Shown here piece after piece: positions 1 through 10,900 of a stretch of DNA of 64,000 nt (position 1 is its first letter; each line of letters opens with the position of its first letter). The notes under the pieces are model-generated. The model was not told where the DNA came from. It saw only the letters and a list, made by a program, of their open reading frames with translations, and searched no databases. Position numbers and translations under genes: made by a program. This stretch comes from Lepeophtheirus salmonis (lineage: Eukaryota; Arthropoda; Copepoda; Siphonostomatoida; Caligidae): positions 5,892,805-5,956,804 of the forward strand of contig NC_052132.2 in assembly GCF_016086655.4 (NCBI RefSeq), written 5' to 3'.

Positions 1-478
1 AATCAAATGGTCTCCCTCGCTGAAAGTGTTCATACCTCCGGACAATTGTTTTTAAAGTAATTCTAAATCTAGTTGACTCTGACAATTTATATTTGACAAT
101 GTCAATAGTTTTGCCTGGTGGACACCAAATTGATCTAAGGTTTATCTAATTATATTGTCTCTTATGCTTCGCATGTGCAGTGGAAGCATCTTGCATGAGG
201 TACATCATCCCAACATGATTGTAGTGCACTTTATGGATGTTTTCACACACATTTTCTACCAAGGCGTTAGTTTTCTCCCATTCCTCCTCGTACTTTTGCA
301 TCCGTTCCATTTTTTCCCAGAGGAATGAAAGTGGAATGGGTGTTTGAAACTGGAGCCCCAGATTAGGGGAGTGTCGTCATCTGAGTGACTGTCAGCCATG
401 CTGTCCTCTTCTATGCGTCCAACAGTACCTCCTCGACTAATATGATGAGCATATTCTGTGTCATCGTACACGTGTGTG
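1..478 (-). pseudogene. Unidentified repetitive protein-coding fragment, frameshifted
   Basis: Read on the - strand, an open frame from about 478 down to 330 includes the peptide MADSHSDDDTPLI. It then shifts frame at about 345 and continues to position 1 with one stop near 150. Landmarks are FLWEKMERMQKYEEEW, NIHKVHYNHVGMMYLMQDAS and TIDIVKYKLSESTRFR. The middle part is Glu/Lys-rich and probably helical. I do not recognise the family. The C-terminal part recurs, more decayed, at 50945-51060, so this is a multicopy sequence: either a transposon ORF or a retroposed gene. The fragment runs off the left edge, so its true end is unseen. Coherent amino-acid sequence across two frames separated by one shift argues for a recently broken gene rather than chance. 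Confidence 0.5.
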
Positions 479-520
479 AATATGCTTTCACCTAATTGGT
501 CCTAGAGTAAGATATGGCCT

Positions 521-1450
521 GTGAACACGTCTACAGTAAAATTTCATATAAAGCGCATTGTTATTCATTTTCCAATGGTATTTTACTGAACATTTTTTAA
601 AACTCAGAGTGTTACGGAACAAATTCCGTAGAGTTTCAAGTCAATACAGGACGGGTGTTATGTTTGTCTAAATACGGGACGATTCTGTTTTTCCAGGAAC
701 GGTTGGCAACCCTACTTGAAACTGATAAAATACATAGATAATTTGTCTACTATTGTACTTCTGTAAAGAAGTTATCTATAACCGTCCCTAGATTCAAAGA
801 AGCTTTTAAAAGAACCTTTTATGTAAAGCAGATAATAGTATTTACATATTTAGGTAAGTATGCCCACATATGTAGGCTTCTAATCTACATGCAATATATT
901 GTTATCTTTATTTGAAAAAAGGTGCGAACTGACTTATTTTAAATATTTACTCTATAAAAGTGTTATATTTGACTTGAGGATAGAAACTTTCTATTTCGCA
1001 ACTATAACCAAAAATAATATAGATCCTGGGGTAAAAAAATGAACTTTATTGAATAAATATATAACATAAGTTCCAAAAATAGAACTTATTGTTTAATTAC
1101 TTGAAATAGGTCAAATCCATGGACAAATACATAATACAGGGATTTGTAGTAATCATTTCAATGCATTTTGCTCAACCGAAAATGGCAATAAGTGTGACTC
1201 ATGAACTTTATGTTTCTTTAATTTTAAATTATTATCTGAAACAATTATAATGATAATAACTTTTAGAGTGAGATTTCCGTCTTTCTCAATCATTGGTTTA
1301 GTTCAAATGTATGATTGGTTGCATTATTACTTACTCCTTTGATTTGAGATGTTTTATTAGATGTACAACGTATGATCAAGAAGAAACAATTATTTTCTTA
1401 TTCCAAATTCTATTATCACTCTATTATTACTATGTTGATACACTTGTCCA
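521..1450. other. A/T-rich non-coding stretch with one repeat fragment
   Basis: No gene is seen. Positions 640-715, read on the - strand, carry a 'TAGGGTTGCCAACCGT' start and 'CGTCCCGTATTTAG'. A related fragment lies on the + strand near 45735-45810 (GTGACCAACCGT), so this is a small dispersed repeat. The rest is unstructured A/T-rich sequence. Confidence 0.4.
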
Positions 1451-1451
1451 G

Positions 1452-1695
1452 AATATTTGCATTGTCAGGGGCGTTTCCAGGAACGGGGACTGTAACCCAC
1501 CTCCCCCCACTCAAGTTAAAAGGAATTTGTACTTAAATCAAACAAAAAAAGTTAATTAGAAAAGTGGAGTAACAATTTTCTAAAGGATTTATTTCCTAGA
1601 AAAAATATCATTCGATCAAATTCATAGGAGGAGAAAAAAATTTAATATTTGAAAAATCAAGTCCTCCAAATATGATCCTATGGACGCCCCCCCTG
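1452..1695. repeat. Short G/C-tipped dispersed element (G-family-like)
   Basis: The segment opens with CAGGGGCGTTTCCAGG followed by a GGGGACTGTAACCC/CCCCCC box. It closes near 1680-1692 with TATGGACGCCCCCCC, whose complement resembles the start (GGGCGTCCATAGG). G/C-rich tips around an A/T-rich core are also seen at 22330-22540 and 41140-41920, so I group these as one non-autonomous family. No coding sequence is seen. Confidence 0.35.
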
Positions 1696-1735
1696 ATTGT
1701 TGGTTTGTTTAGACAGACAAAACATTTTTGTAGTA

Positions 1736-1905
1736 GGACATTTAGCGAAGGACAATTTGCCGACAGTGCATTTTGCAGAAGAACAATTTGCCGAACGTAC
1801 ATTTCGCCGAAGGACCATTTGGGATATTGCGGCAAAATGTACATTTGTGAAATTGTCCTTCAGCAAATTTTTCTTTCGGGAAATTATCCTTCAGCAAAAA
1901 TGTTT
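1736..1905. repeat. Degenerate minisatellite of 'AATTTGCCGAA' units
   Basis: Units of about 20-24 bases repeat the pattern GGACAATTTGCCGA / GTACATTTCGCCGAAGG, first on one strand and then, after about 1830, mostly as the complement (TTGTCCTTCAGCAAAT). The unit lacks stop codons in several frames, which explains the overlapping open frames on both strands here. Similar words (ATTTTGCCGCATG, GCGGCAAAATTAC) occur at 22780-22860 and 23140-23170. Confidence 0.6.
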
Positions 1906-1980
1906 TGGCCATTTGTCCGAGAACCCTTTTTTCTGGAATTTGGGAATTTCTACTATTGAAAAAAATTAAATTAAAAATCT

Positions 1981-2109
1981 ATTAAAGGGAAAAATTTTCA
2001 ATACTTTTGAAAGATGGTATATTATTCAAAATGTAGTATTTAGAAGGAAATATATATTGTAGAAAAATTAATCATCTTTCAAAAGTGTTTCAAAAATTTT
2101 CCCTTTAAT
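1981..2109. repeat. Small MITE or hairpin with 37-bp inverted arms
   Basis: The left arm begins ATTAAAGGGAAAAATTTTCA and runs 1981-2017. The right arm 2073-2109 begins CATCTTTCAAAAGTGTTTC and ends TTTTCCCTTTAAT. The right arm is the imperfect reverse complement of the left, around a spacer of about 55 bases. No ORF lies inside. This is consistent with a minimal DNA-transposon derivative; no convincing target-site duplication was seen. Confidence 0.6.
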
Positions 2110-4290
2110 TTATTTTTTCTTTCAATTTTATTCAATTGTAGAAAAAGTTAGGGAGCACATCAAAAGACTTCTAACCTTTTTATCCGTCACAAAAAAAATC
2201 AAACAGCAAAATGGCTGATATTGTCAACATATTTTTTAGATATAGGTAACAATATAATACAAAAATAAATTTGAGAATCGAATAAAATTTGAATTCAGAA
2301 TTTAAAAGTAATAGCTTATTTTTTATCAGAGTAGTTTATACATGTAGTTATATTGCAATTGATGAATTTATTGTTCGTTTATCACGCCATGGCTTCTAAT
2401 CAGATCCTTGACCCGTTCTCCTTGACTGGAAATTTAGAGTTCATATCCATATATCGGCTATTATACTTGCTCTAGATCTTCAAGGCGGAAAAACTCCCTC
2501 GTATTTATTCTTCACATACATATTTTTCAATTGTATCTTAAACTACAAACACGCAATAGATTCACTAACTTTCACTAGTTTAATTGCTTCAATGAACCCA
2601 TATGTGTCTTAAACAGTCATGGAAACAGTCGTTACAGCTAATTAATAAAAAAATTAAAGCCAATTTATAGTAAACATCACTTGAGACAGTTTACTTCTGA
2701 ATTCTCACTTGAAAGAGTAGACTTGCAGAGAAAAAGATATATTCAATAAGTGCGATTAAAATATCAAAAACATTTTTCTCTGATTCATAAAATTGTTACT
2801 TACTACGTTTTGGTTCTGAAATAAAATGCACTGAATTTTATATCATATCTAGAAATGGGATTTCTGTAAGTGTTTAAGAGAAAGGTGGGAGCAAGACATC
2901 TTGTTATTATAATCTGCCCATTGGAAGGTTTTGGAGGAAAAAATGAATTACTACTATAAAGAGGATGAATTTTTGCATTTAAAACAAATTTAAGTGCAAG
3001 GATTATAATAATTACATTCCAAAACAATTTACATCAAAGATAGGCAAGAATGCTTACTTCAGAGGGAGAAGTTAACACCCCAATGATATATTGAATAATA
3101 GGGAAAAAAGAAGAAAGAATCTATGCAACAACCGTTTTTTCTTTTCAAATTTTTAAAGGTAGTTTTTCCCTACACAGGCCCTTTCTTTGATCATATAAAA
3201 TTCATACATACTACAATAGTACCACATATTTCGCTCCCGCCCTTTCCTTACACCCATCTATATGCCCAGTCCCATTCATATGAAACTCTCACCCAATTGA
3301 AAAAATGGAACTAATCTATTCTGGATGATCACCGCGTGTCCTCCCTAATACAAAAATTAACATTGTATATTGTATTCCTTCTAATCAATGTTCTGAACGT
3401 TGATTGGTTATAATTGAAATAACTCTTGTTATGCTGCAAAGAATTCTACACAATTATTGGATAATAATTCCATAGTTAGTAAGAATTTACTTACAGCTAA
3501 CAACTGAATTTAGGCCTCGGTAGATTTTATTGGGTAAGATTGCGTGATACAATAAAAGTAACGATGTGTGAAGTGATAGTATTCATTATTTTAATATCCC
3601 TTCTTTAAACAAAAATGAAGAAAAGGATTTAGACGATTTCAGCTGCCTAGGCATAGAAAAGAAGAAAGAGCTCATTTATCAGATAAAATTTTAATTTCGT
3701 TTTTGTAAAGAGACTGACAGTTTATAATTATTGATTTGTCCATCTCTATATCCATCTTAGAAGTTAAAATACTTTGAATAGTATATCCTACGATCTATGA
3801 AATGTATTTGATTAATAATTGTTATTCCAACACTAAAAGCTGATGCATGATAATTGATAACATCCAGCCAAAGAACTAATTAGTTATAACAGGGTTACTT
3901 TTATTTCAGATTTCGGTACTTCAACTTTTTTTCTCATCCCTCATTATACCCAATAAATATTGTATTCCTAACTACAACTCTTTATATTGACCAACCTCCA
4001 TTGTACTCTCATCATCATTAATTCCCTCAAAATGAATTCTTACTCAAAAAGAAGTTAGGCTAAGAGCATTCCACGGCCAGTCAAAGTAGGTCTAGACACC
4101 TTCAAAGTATTCAAGAGTGTGCTCAATCCACTTTCAGTAGGATGATTTAGTGAGGGAGAGTGATAACAAAGAGAGATAGCTTCAAAAATATAAATTACTC
4201 GATAATCTACTTGAGAAGTCATATTTTTTGCATTCAATAGATCCTTGTGTATTTCTAAAACTTCCTAAATATCACTCATAATTGTAAAAG
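2110..4290. other. A/T-rich non-coding stretch
   Basis: No coding sequence is recognised. The interval contains one dispersed repeat copy, listed separately at 3025-3155. The 3160-3320 part is pyrimidine-rich and non-repetitive within the window. Confidence 0.4.
3025..3155 (+). repeat. Dispersed repeat I, copy 1
   Basis: The words CAAAGATAGGCAAGAAT, GAGGGAGAAGTTAACACC and GCAACAACCGTTTTT occur in the same order and spacing at 62535-62640 (CAAAGATGGGCACGAAT, GAGGAAGTTGTTCACACC, GCAACAACAGTTTTT). Both copies are on the + strand. They are non-coding and of unknown origin. Confidence 0.55.
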
Positions 4291-4565
4291 CTCAACGTTC
4301 AAAGCCACTTCATCTGCTAGGATATCAAATGAAAATGCAGCTATTATTCAAGGAGATGAAGCTTTTTTCAAAAGGATACTATTGAGGACATCATTGATTT
4401 ATGCATGAAAATTGATTAACATAATGTGCACTTCCAAAGGACATTAGTCTATATACAGTTTTACTGGTTATTTGATACATTTTCAGATTTAATGAGATAA
4501 ATTTCTTTGTGAACGTTAAAGTAGATTTTTTTTTTCGTTCTGGTTCTTAAGAACTACCAAGTACA

Positions 4566-5119
4566 ATGTTCCAAGCTAGTCCAACACATCACAACAGATT
4601 AGAAAATTACCTCAATAAGCAGCCTTCACAATATTCTTGCTCATATGAAAAATGTTCATTCACTTCCTACTCGAGACAGCATAATCCACATTCTAAATGG
4701 CATCGATATTCGTATAAAATATGTATCGTCCAATTTTCAGGTGCTAACTATTTCGTGTGAATACGTCGATTTTTGGACACATAAAAAAAATACAAGCGAA
4801 AATATTTTCGCTTGAAAAGTTTGATGGCTTAGACATGAATGAAATACAAAATATTCATACAGAAAATAATGAGAAAATTCATCCAGAAAAGATAGCAACC
4901 ATAGGTGAAATAATATTTAACTTACTAGAAGAATCGTTATGTATGGATTTGGATTCAAGTAATATAGTATTTCATGCATTTTTTCGGGGTATATATCCAA
5001 ATCCCAGTCCTCGAGATGTAAGTGCACCTACTGTTATGACCAACGTGAAGATTCAAACGGTTTCCCATTACCTTATTACGAAGACAGAAATTTCAAATCT
5101 ATTTTTTTTTTTGTGCTAA
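4566..5119 (+). pseudogene. Candidate coding remnant, unrecognised
   Basis: Two adjoining + frames are open: 4566-4760 (64 codons, with CSYEKC and HSKWH) and a longer frame to 5119. A methionine of the second frame, within LDMNEIQNIH, lies near 4835. A possible 3' splice site (CAATTTTCAG) ends at 4740, just before the second frame. The second frame is rich in Asp, Glu and Asn and reads like protein (EKIATIGEIIFNLLEESLCM), but no domain is recognised and it ends in a T-run. It could be an exon, a degraded gene or chance. I favour a broken coding remnant at low confidence. Confidence 0.2.
4793..4814. repeat. Perfect 22-bp palindrome
   Basis: The sequence starting CAAGCGAAAAT is exactly its own reverse complement over 22 bases, centred between 4803 and 4804. 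It could be a dimeric protein-binding site or a cruciform. It lies just inside the candidate coding remnant. Confidence 0.75.
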
Positions 5120-5936
5120 AATCTTATAAGTGTATTTTTTCAATTAGAATTAACTATGAAAATATTCATGGAGACCATAAATGTTGCAATGGTTATATAA
5201 TAATCACATTACTATTCAAATGTTCAATATAATGCCAGAAAATTTATTTAAAAACTTAATAATGATTTAAATCAGGAAAAGGTAATTATCAAAAAAAAAA
5301 AAAAAAAAAAAATGTTATACTTAAATCAATCAATACATTTTTTTTTTTGTATAATGCACCATTTTACTTGGATCTTTTGAGCTATGACTTAAACAATACT
5401 CATTTATCTATATTTCAAAAGCTTCTCGAGAACTCAGTCGTCTAGGATTATTGTAAATTAAGATTTTTTTAAACCTTTATTTAGACAACAAATAATTTAT
5501 AAAAATTAGAATTATCTAAAATTTTCTGGTGAAAATGCATTTAAAAAATTATAATAATAATAAGAAATAATTAAATGGCAGGAACCCGTCCCTGAGAACA
5601 AAAGATAACATATTTAACAGACACGTCAAATAAAAGAAAGATTGGTTTTCATATCGAAATCTCCAAGAAAAGATTGTTTTTCACAAAATGAGATTTTTGA
5701 CAGAGATATAATTTTGAAAAAAAAGAGAAGTTAAAAAAAAGAACAGGACTGAGGGACTGTTTTTTTTTAAATTTGTTGACCTTGGTTAAAAATAAAAATT
5801 TCAGATATTTACTATTAGAGATACGAAAACGACCACACTTTTTAAATCAAATAGAAAGGAGAAATCCATAGCTCAAAATATAGTGAAAGGTCTGGAGAAC
5901 CCTTTGCTCGATCATTCACAATTTTGAATAAAATAA
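5120..5936. other. A/T-rich non-coding stretch with poly-A/T tracts
   Basis: It contains an A-run at about 5291-5311 and T-runs at 5102 and 5339. No gene or known repeat is seen. Confidence 0.4.
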
Positions 5937-5938
5937 TA

Positions 5939-6480
5939 TAGGTGTGCACGTCTAAAACTGAACACTCCTTTAAATTTTACTACTTGAAGGCTTGAAGAGG
6001 GGTTCTCTTGTAGACCTTAAGGCCAAGAGCTTTCCTAACTAGCCGGTCCATGGTCCTTCTGCTGACATTGAACTCCCTGGAGAGGCCGACGACAGTGACC
6101 TTGCCTCTCTTGTCCTCGACAGATTTTTTCACGGCAGCAACCATTTCGTCCGACATTCGAGGCCTTGACTTAGATCTTGTGGTCGCCTCAGGAGTCCCTT
6201 TGGCTACCACGCTGTAAACGATGGTGCGGCTGCAGTACAGAGCCTTGGCAATTTCAGTGGGAGTTTTTCCCCGCTCGGAAAGTTCCAAAATTGCGACTCG
6301 ACATCTCTCCATATTATCGGCTGTTGTTTCACTATTGCATTTTAGATTTGGCTGGAGTTTTGTTAATAACTAGTCAAGACCCTTGCCTCGAAGTATAAAC
6401 CGGTTTCAACTCAATAAAATTACGAATATGTGCATGGCGTAAAATTTAAAGGAGTGTTCAGTTTTAGACACGCACACCTG
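5939..6480 (-). mobile_element. Internally deleted Tc1-like element with 41-bp TIRs
   Basis: Nearly identical inverted repeats of 41 bases lie at 5939-5979 and 6440-6480 (GGTGTGCACGTCTAAAACTG against its complement), with TA dinucleotides at 5937-5938 and 6481-6482, the usual Tc1/mariner target duplication. The element is 542 bp. Full-length relatives need about 340-350 codons, so the catalytic DDE half has been lost. What remains is one - strand ORF covering the DNA-binding half. The TIR arms differ at only about three positions, so this copy is younger than the other relics in the window. Confidence 0.9.
5980..6312 (-). CDS. Tc1-like transposase DNA-binding domain only
   Basis: This is an intact 110-codon ORF that starts MERCRVAILELSERGKTP and stops exactly at the inner edge of the left TIR. 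Residues about 1-45 form the first helix-turn-helix (EIAKALYCSRTIVYSVV). An Arg/Lys-rich linker (TRSKSRPRMS) follows at about 45-53, and residues about 55-100 form a second helix-turn-helix (VVGLSREFNVSRRTMDRLVR). This is the bipartite paired-like fold with which Tc1 transposases bind their TIRs. The DDE catalytic domain is absent, so it cannot transpose itself. The TIRs it would bind flank it. Without stops or shifts it could still make a TIR-binding protein, possibly one that competes with active transposase. Alternatively it is a recent passive deletion product. Confidence 0.85.
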   Translation of the reverse strand: MERCRVAILELSERGKTPTEIAKALYCSRTIVYSVVAKGTPEATTRSKSRPRMSDEMVAAVKKSVEDKRGKVTVVGLSREFNVSRRTMDRLVRKALGLKVYKRTPLQAFK

Positions 6481-6482
6481 TA

Positions 6483-8399
6483 ATACAATAATTACCAACA
6501 CCTTGTCAATGGGTATTGTGTATGAGAAGACTAACGAAGAGAGAATGTGTATCCTTTTTGAAGGCCTCAAGGGAAACGACTAGGCATTTTTTTATTTCAA
6601 TATGAGCAAAAAGCAAATATCTAGGATCACTTAAGGTGTGTTTTTTATTTTTATTTTAAAATATTAGTCAATACTAAAGATTTTACATATTTTTATATTG
6701 GCCTAATATATAAAAAAAATGATTTTATTACAGCAAAAGTTCAGAGCATCTGGTACAAATTCAGATACATTATAACGTCTTTGTTTTTGTAATTTGCTTC
6801 TTTTTTTTAGGTTCTTTTGAGTTATGATTTGAAAAAAATACTCACTTATCTTTATTTTAACAGCTTCTTGACTGAAAATTGAAGAAAGGGGCATTTATAG
6901 ATTTTTCACATAATTCTGACCCACTCCTCCCATGTGGACTAACAAGGGTTGTTTCCCTCCCAAAAAATAAGTTGCAGGGGTGTTGATTACTTCTAAACAA
7001 TAAATTTCATCAGTTCTCCTATCAAACAATATTTATATGTCTATAAAATTTGATAGGATAAAGTTAATTTAATCTAGGGGCAATGACCTCATCCAAGACT
7101 GTGAAAAAAAAAATTGAACATTTCATTGTTTAGAGTTCGATGATAAAATTATAACAGCACAATTAAGCAATATATCAGATATTTTAATTTCCAAACAAAA
7201 GATACTAAATTCCATTTGGTATTGTTTTAGGGAGGGGGCAAAGGGTAAAATTTTGAAGGTAAATTATAATTTTTTAAGGATAAATTTGTCTCATTTGTTT
7301 CGGATCTTGTTTAAAAAATATATATACTTTTTTTTTGAATTATTTATTTTAATTTTACTCTTATGATAAGTTGATCTCCAACTGTTTGTCCTGTAAAAAA
7401 CCGGAAATTCAAGGGATTATAACAAAGTAACCCAACAGGATATAAAAAGAAGACATGTCCAGAGAAAAGAGGAAAGTGAGTGAAACCTACATTACAAAGG
7501 TTTTCAAGATTTCTAAAGGAAAGGGCCACATTGGTGTTTTTAATAAGATATGAGGACCCCATATTTTAATATAAATCATATCAATATGATTTAATAAGAG
7601 TACACAATTCTCAATTTATGTTTTACTGAGGACCACACTAAAGATATTCACGGCCCACTTGTGGCCAGAGCTCTGTAGGTTGACAACTCTTACTCTAAAT
7701 AAGTCCCGCCGAATTTGTAAGTGGGGAGCCATATAATATATTAGTGACGTCATAGTCACACAACCTACAATTTTATTATAAAAATGTACATTTAGTCTAA
7801 AAACTGGGAAGCTATTGTTCAGACACAGCGGCCATAGATTATGTGAATGTTTTAGATTTTGTTATGCATGTATCAGGGGCCTTTTTAAAGTAAGAAATGC
7901 CTGGGGCAGAAATAAATGTAGGGGTCTATTTCTTTTTTAGATCCAATTTGTTAAATTTTAAAAATATTTTGACTTTAAGAAATCTTTTCTGAATGACGTT
8001 TTTTTCTTATGGGTTTTTTTTTAAAAATAGTGTCAAATTTTTTTTGGAAGAGAATATGTCTTTGAGTAAATATATATATCTTCAAATTTCATCGAGCGTG
8101 GTTTCTATTTAGATACATTTGTTGAATTAAATATTATTGTTTTACATTTTTTACCATCTAACCTAGGGACCTTGTATAAAACCCATATACATCAAGTATA
8201 TTTCTTTCTCTAGGAATGACCTGGGCACGGACCTACACACATTGAGTTCAAAAGAAGAATCTATCCCGAGCGACTTGTCTATGACCTACATCGATTCCAT
8301 GATACGTAATTATCTTGCCCAAATTCTAACTTGTGTAAGCAAATTGTATAAATTAAGTTAACCATGAGGAATTATTGCAGAGTTTTGATTGTAAGTACT
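6483..8399. other. A/T-rich non-coding stretch
   Basis: No gene is supported. A palindromic TGACGTCA-type site occurs at about 7745 (GTGACGTCATAGTCAC). Short ORFs here are low-complexity A/T products. Confidence 0.4.
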
Positions 8400-8720
8400 A
8401 GTTAGACTCAGAGTAGAATCGGGATTCGACGTCGGAGTAATTCTTGCCAATGTCCTGGTCTTTTCCTTCTCCTCTTCCTCCTCATCACAGCTGCTTGTAG
8501 ATAATCTAATGACACCTCATAACAACTACTCGCTTCTAAAACATTCTTCAAAATGCCAAGGTTAGAATGTTGATTTACAGTTTCTTTATTTTTAACGAGC
8601 CCAAAATGTTCCCTTTTGGCATCACTAAAGATTACCCTTAGATACCTCAACATTCTTAACCGACTCGAATGAAACATATTTCTTCCTCGTGTGGGCGTCA
8701 AACTTTTTGAATCCGAGTTA
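8400..8720 (+). repeat. Family A dispersed repeat, copy A1
   Basis: Family signature words appear in order: AGAGTAGAATCGGGATTCGA, GAGTAATTCTTGCCAATGTC, ATCACAGCTGCTTGTAG, ATCTAATGACACCTCAT, AAACATTCTTCAAAATG and GAGCCCAAAATG. The same order is found in copies near 18660, 23930, 39215, 44310, 51240 and 60860 (+), and 20050, 37140, 45240 and 60180 (-). The 107-codon - strand ORF here is a by-product of the repeat and is not conserved in other copies. Confidence 0.7.
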
Positions 8721-9111
8721 AAGAAATACAATGTCTACTTTTTAAAAACATTGTCTTGTAAACGGGGCCTAAGTTAGCGGAAAAATGCATTGGAAATCTT
8801 ATAACCTTTGACATAAAATTTGAGGAGTCTAATTGCATTCGACATTTATATATGTACAGCTTGTTATTAAAGAAATAGAGCTAGGAGGGAGGAGGAAGTT
8901 CCGTCTTGACTTACATAAAATAAAATATCAAATTATGTATGTTTTTATAAAGTAATTTCTCTATACGTGGGAGTTGACCCGTTAATGAGAGTCAAATCCC
9001 AGTACTTATACAGTGAGCAAGTTATAATCTTGGACTTTTTGATAACGAATAAATAGTGTAAACTTTTGCAAAAATGAAAATGAGTACAACATTGAGGCTT
9101 TATGCCTGATA

Positions 9112-9329
9112 TTGAGAGGCTTTGCAAGCTGCATCATTGAATTGGTGGGACTTCTGGAGGTGTCTACGACTTCCATGATCCCTATTTTTTGGTGTTTACT
9201 TCTACCAAGGGATCTCTCAAGGCTCGTATCTGAAGCCACCATGCTTTTAGCCTTGTAAGCAAGAGTCTGGTAGCACCGTAAGACCTTCATGATCACCTTG
9301 ACAGTCTTTTGGGCTTGTAGCAAATCCAT
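9112..9329 (-). pseudogene. Tc1/mariner transposase N-terminal fragment
   Basis: The - strand frame reads MDLLQAQKTVKVIMKVLRCY, then LAYKAKSMVASDTSLERSLG, QKIGIMEVVD and SMMQLAKPLNIRHKA. This is the helix-turn-helix, linker and second helix-turn-helix layout of mariner-type transposases. The match fades after about 9112 (about 72 residues), and A/T-rich sequence follows. No DDE half or TIR was found, so this is a fragment. The frame is open throughout. Confidence 0.7.
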
Positions 9330-10028
9330 TTTCCTTTTTGGTTCTATGCTGACAAATGTTATTTTATGAAAGTTTTATTTATTGTTTATTAACCAGAATA
9401 GTCCCTACCTTTCATAACTCAATTGAGTAGCTTTTTAAAATATCCACCCTTAAAGTAATCTAGATTGATTTAAAGTCAAATCTACGATTTTACCTCTCAT
9501 ACTCTATGCCTGTAGGGGCTATTGGATGTTCAGAAATAGCTAATAGGACACCCTCTATCCAGTTAAAATCTGACAAAATCTCAAATTTTAAATACAAAAA
9601 AGAAGTCAAATTTTGATCAATAAATTCAAATCACTCCGAGCCATCATTTTCTAGTGATATCAACTTTACTTTGAGTATGGATTTTTCACATTTCATAATG
9701 TTTTCGTGTTATAAGTATCTTTTACAATTCTATTGAGTTTTGCCGTGCTTGCTATGATCGTACATCTGCAAGCAAGCCTCTATGTTCATAAACTATGATA
9801 ATACAATCCTCACTGTCCTCCATTCAGAACTACATTCTAAAATAGATCCTATTTCACATGTCTATTCAAAAAGTATTAAAGTTCGAATAAGGAAAATAAT
9901 TATCATTCATAAATACAACTCCAATTTATTTATAATTCAAACATATAATATCAATAGTATCACTAACTACCACCACCACCACCACCTCGCGCATCTTTCA
10001 TCCCTTACAACATCCATGCGCAAAATAT
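9330..10028. other. A/T-rich stretch upstream of the putative myosin 5' exon
   Basis: No coding sequence is supported. A short (CAC)n run lies at about 9969-9985, followed by CTCGCGC. If 10354 is the true start exon, this is the distal promoter region. Confidence 0.3.
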
Positions 10029-10220
10029 TATTAATATGAAAGAGAGAGCTTTTTTTGGGCGAGCGCGTTTTTATAGTAGTTGTAGTAGAACTATGTACAG
10101 GGAGAGAGAGAGAGAAAAAAAAAAGAGGAAAAAAGTGTGCTCCTCCTGCAGTTATTTCTCTTTTGCTTTAGTTTCAATCCATGTGTCGGGGAGACCCCGT
10201 GTACTCAGTGAGAATTACTA
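10029..10220 (+). promoter_or_regulatory. Possible promoter/5' UTR of the myosin gene
   Basis: The composition changes sharply here: GAGAGAG runs, GGGCGAGCGCG, a weak TATA-like TTTTTATAG at about 10069, and GGGGAGACCCCGTG. The position, just upstream of the candidate start exon on the same strand, suggests core promoter or 5' UTR sequence. There is no direct evidence of a transcription start. Confidence 0.25.
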
Positions 10221-10353
10221 TTAAGAGTGATGCTTTTAAATAAAATTACATATTATATTGTGAAATGAAGTTTTAAGTTACAGCCTCTGTGTCTGTATTT
10301 TTTATATGTATTATTATTTCCTTTTTATACGGATGAATTAGTTAATTCAAAGA

Positions 10354-10384
10354 ATGGTGCTGCCAGGAGCTCAGGGTCAAATAG
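10354..10384 (+). CDS. Putative first coding exon of the myosin gene
   Basis: ATG at 10354 has A at -3 and G at +4, and an in-frame TAG lies upstream at 10339-10341. The short frame gives MVLPGAQGQI plus one base and stops at a strong donor (ATAG/GTATGT, intron from 10385). That leftover G plus GA at the start of the 23365 exon makes a Gly codon, and the frame runs directly into the myosin motor. The predicted protein would have only about 14 residues before the motor, short for most unconventional myosins, which often carry an SH3-like N-terminus. A missed exon or another start is therefore possible. Thirty-one coding bases are too few to prove by eye. Confidence 0.4.
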
Positions 10385-10900
10385 GTATGTGGAATCAACT
10401 GAAGTAAATTTTATGTCCTTTCTATCATTTCAACTCTTTTTTTCAATGGCCCGCCGGGCTGTGGTTGTCTCTTATTGATCCTTTCCCCCTCCTCCGATGC
10501 TTTTTAAATTCATCTAAGAAAAGAAAAATCCCTGTGTTTTTCCCCGGATTTTAAAAAGTATTATTCTTATTCACAACTTTAGATGATAGTTTTATATCAA
10601 TAAATATAAAATGTGGATAGTGATTCTTCCTTGTTGTATATAGTGTTTGGAAATTATGAAAAAAGAAAGAAATGGCGTCTAGCTAGTTATTATTCCTGAG
10701 GCGGGGTTGTGACATGGGAGGGGGGAGAGGGGGAAATATAATAATAAAAATACAACATAAAACAAAAATCTATACCGGCTCTTCTCTAGTTCTTTCATAC
10801 TCTTTTTTTTTTTTGTGTACCCCTGTTTCTTTTATTTTAGGAATATTAAATTATTCACAGAAATTAATAGAATAAAACCTTTGTTTCGGGAACAAATAAC

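Noticed and set aside
1672..1969. Overlapping ORFs on both strands
   Set aside because: They are explained by a stop-free minisatellite unit.
4757..4840. Start of the long + frame at 4757
   Set aside because: The first codon there is GTG, not a usual eukaryotic start. The first ATG is near 4835.
8408..8731. 107-codon - strand ORF with an Arg/Lys-rich tail
   Set aside because: It lies inside a family A repeat, and the frame is not kept in the other copies.
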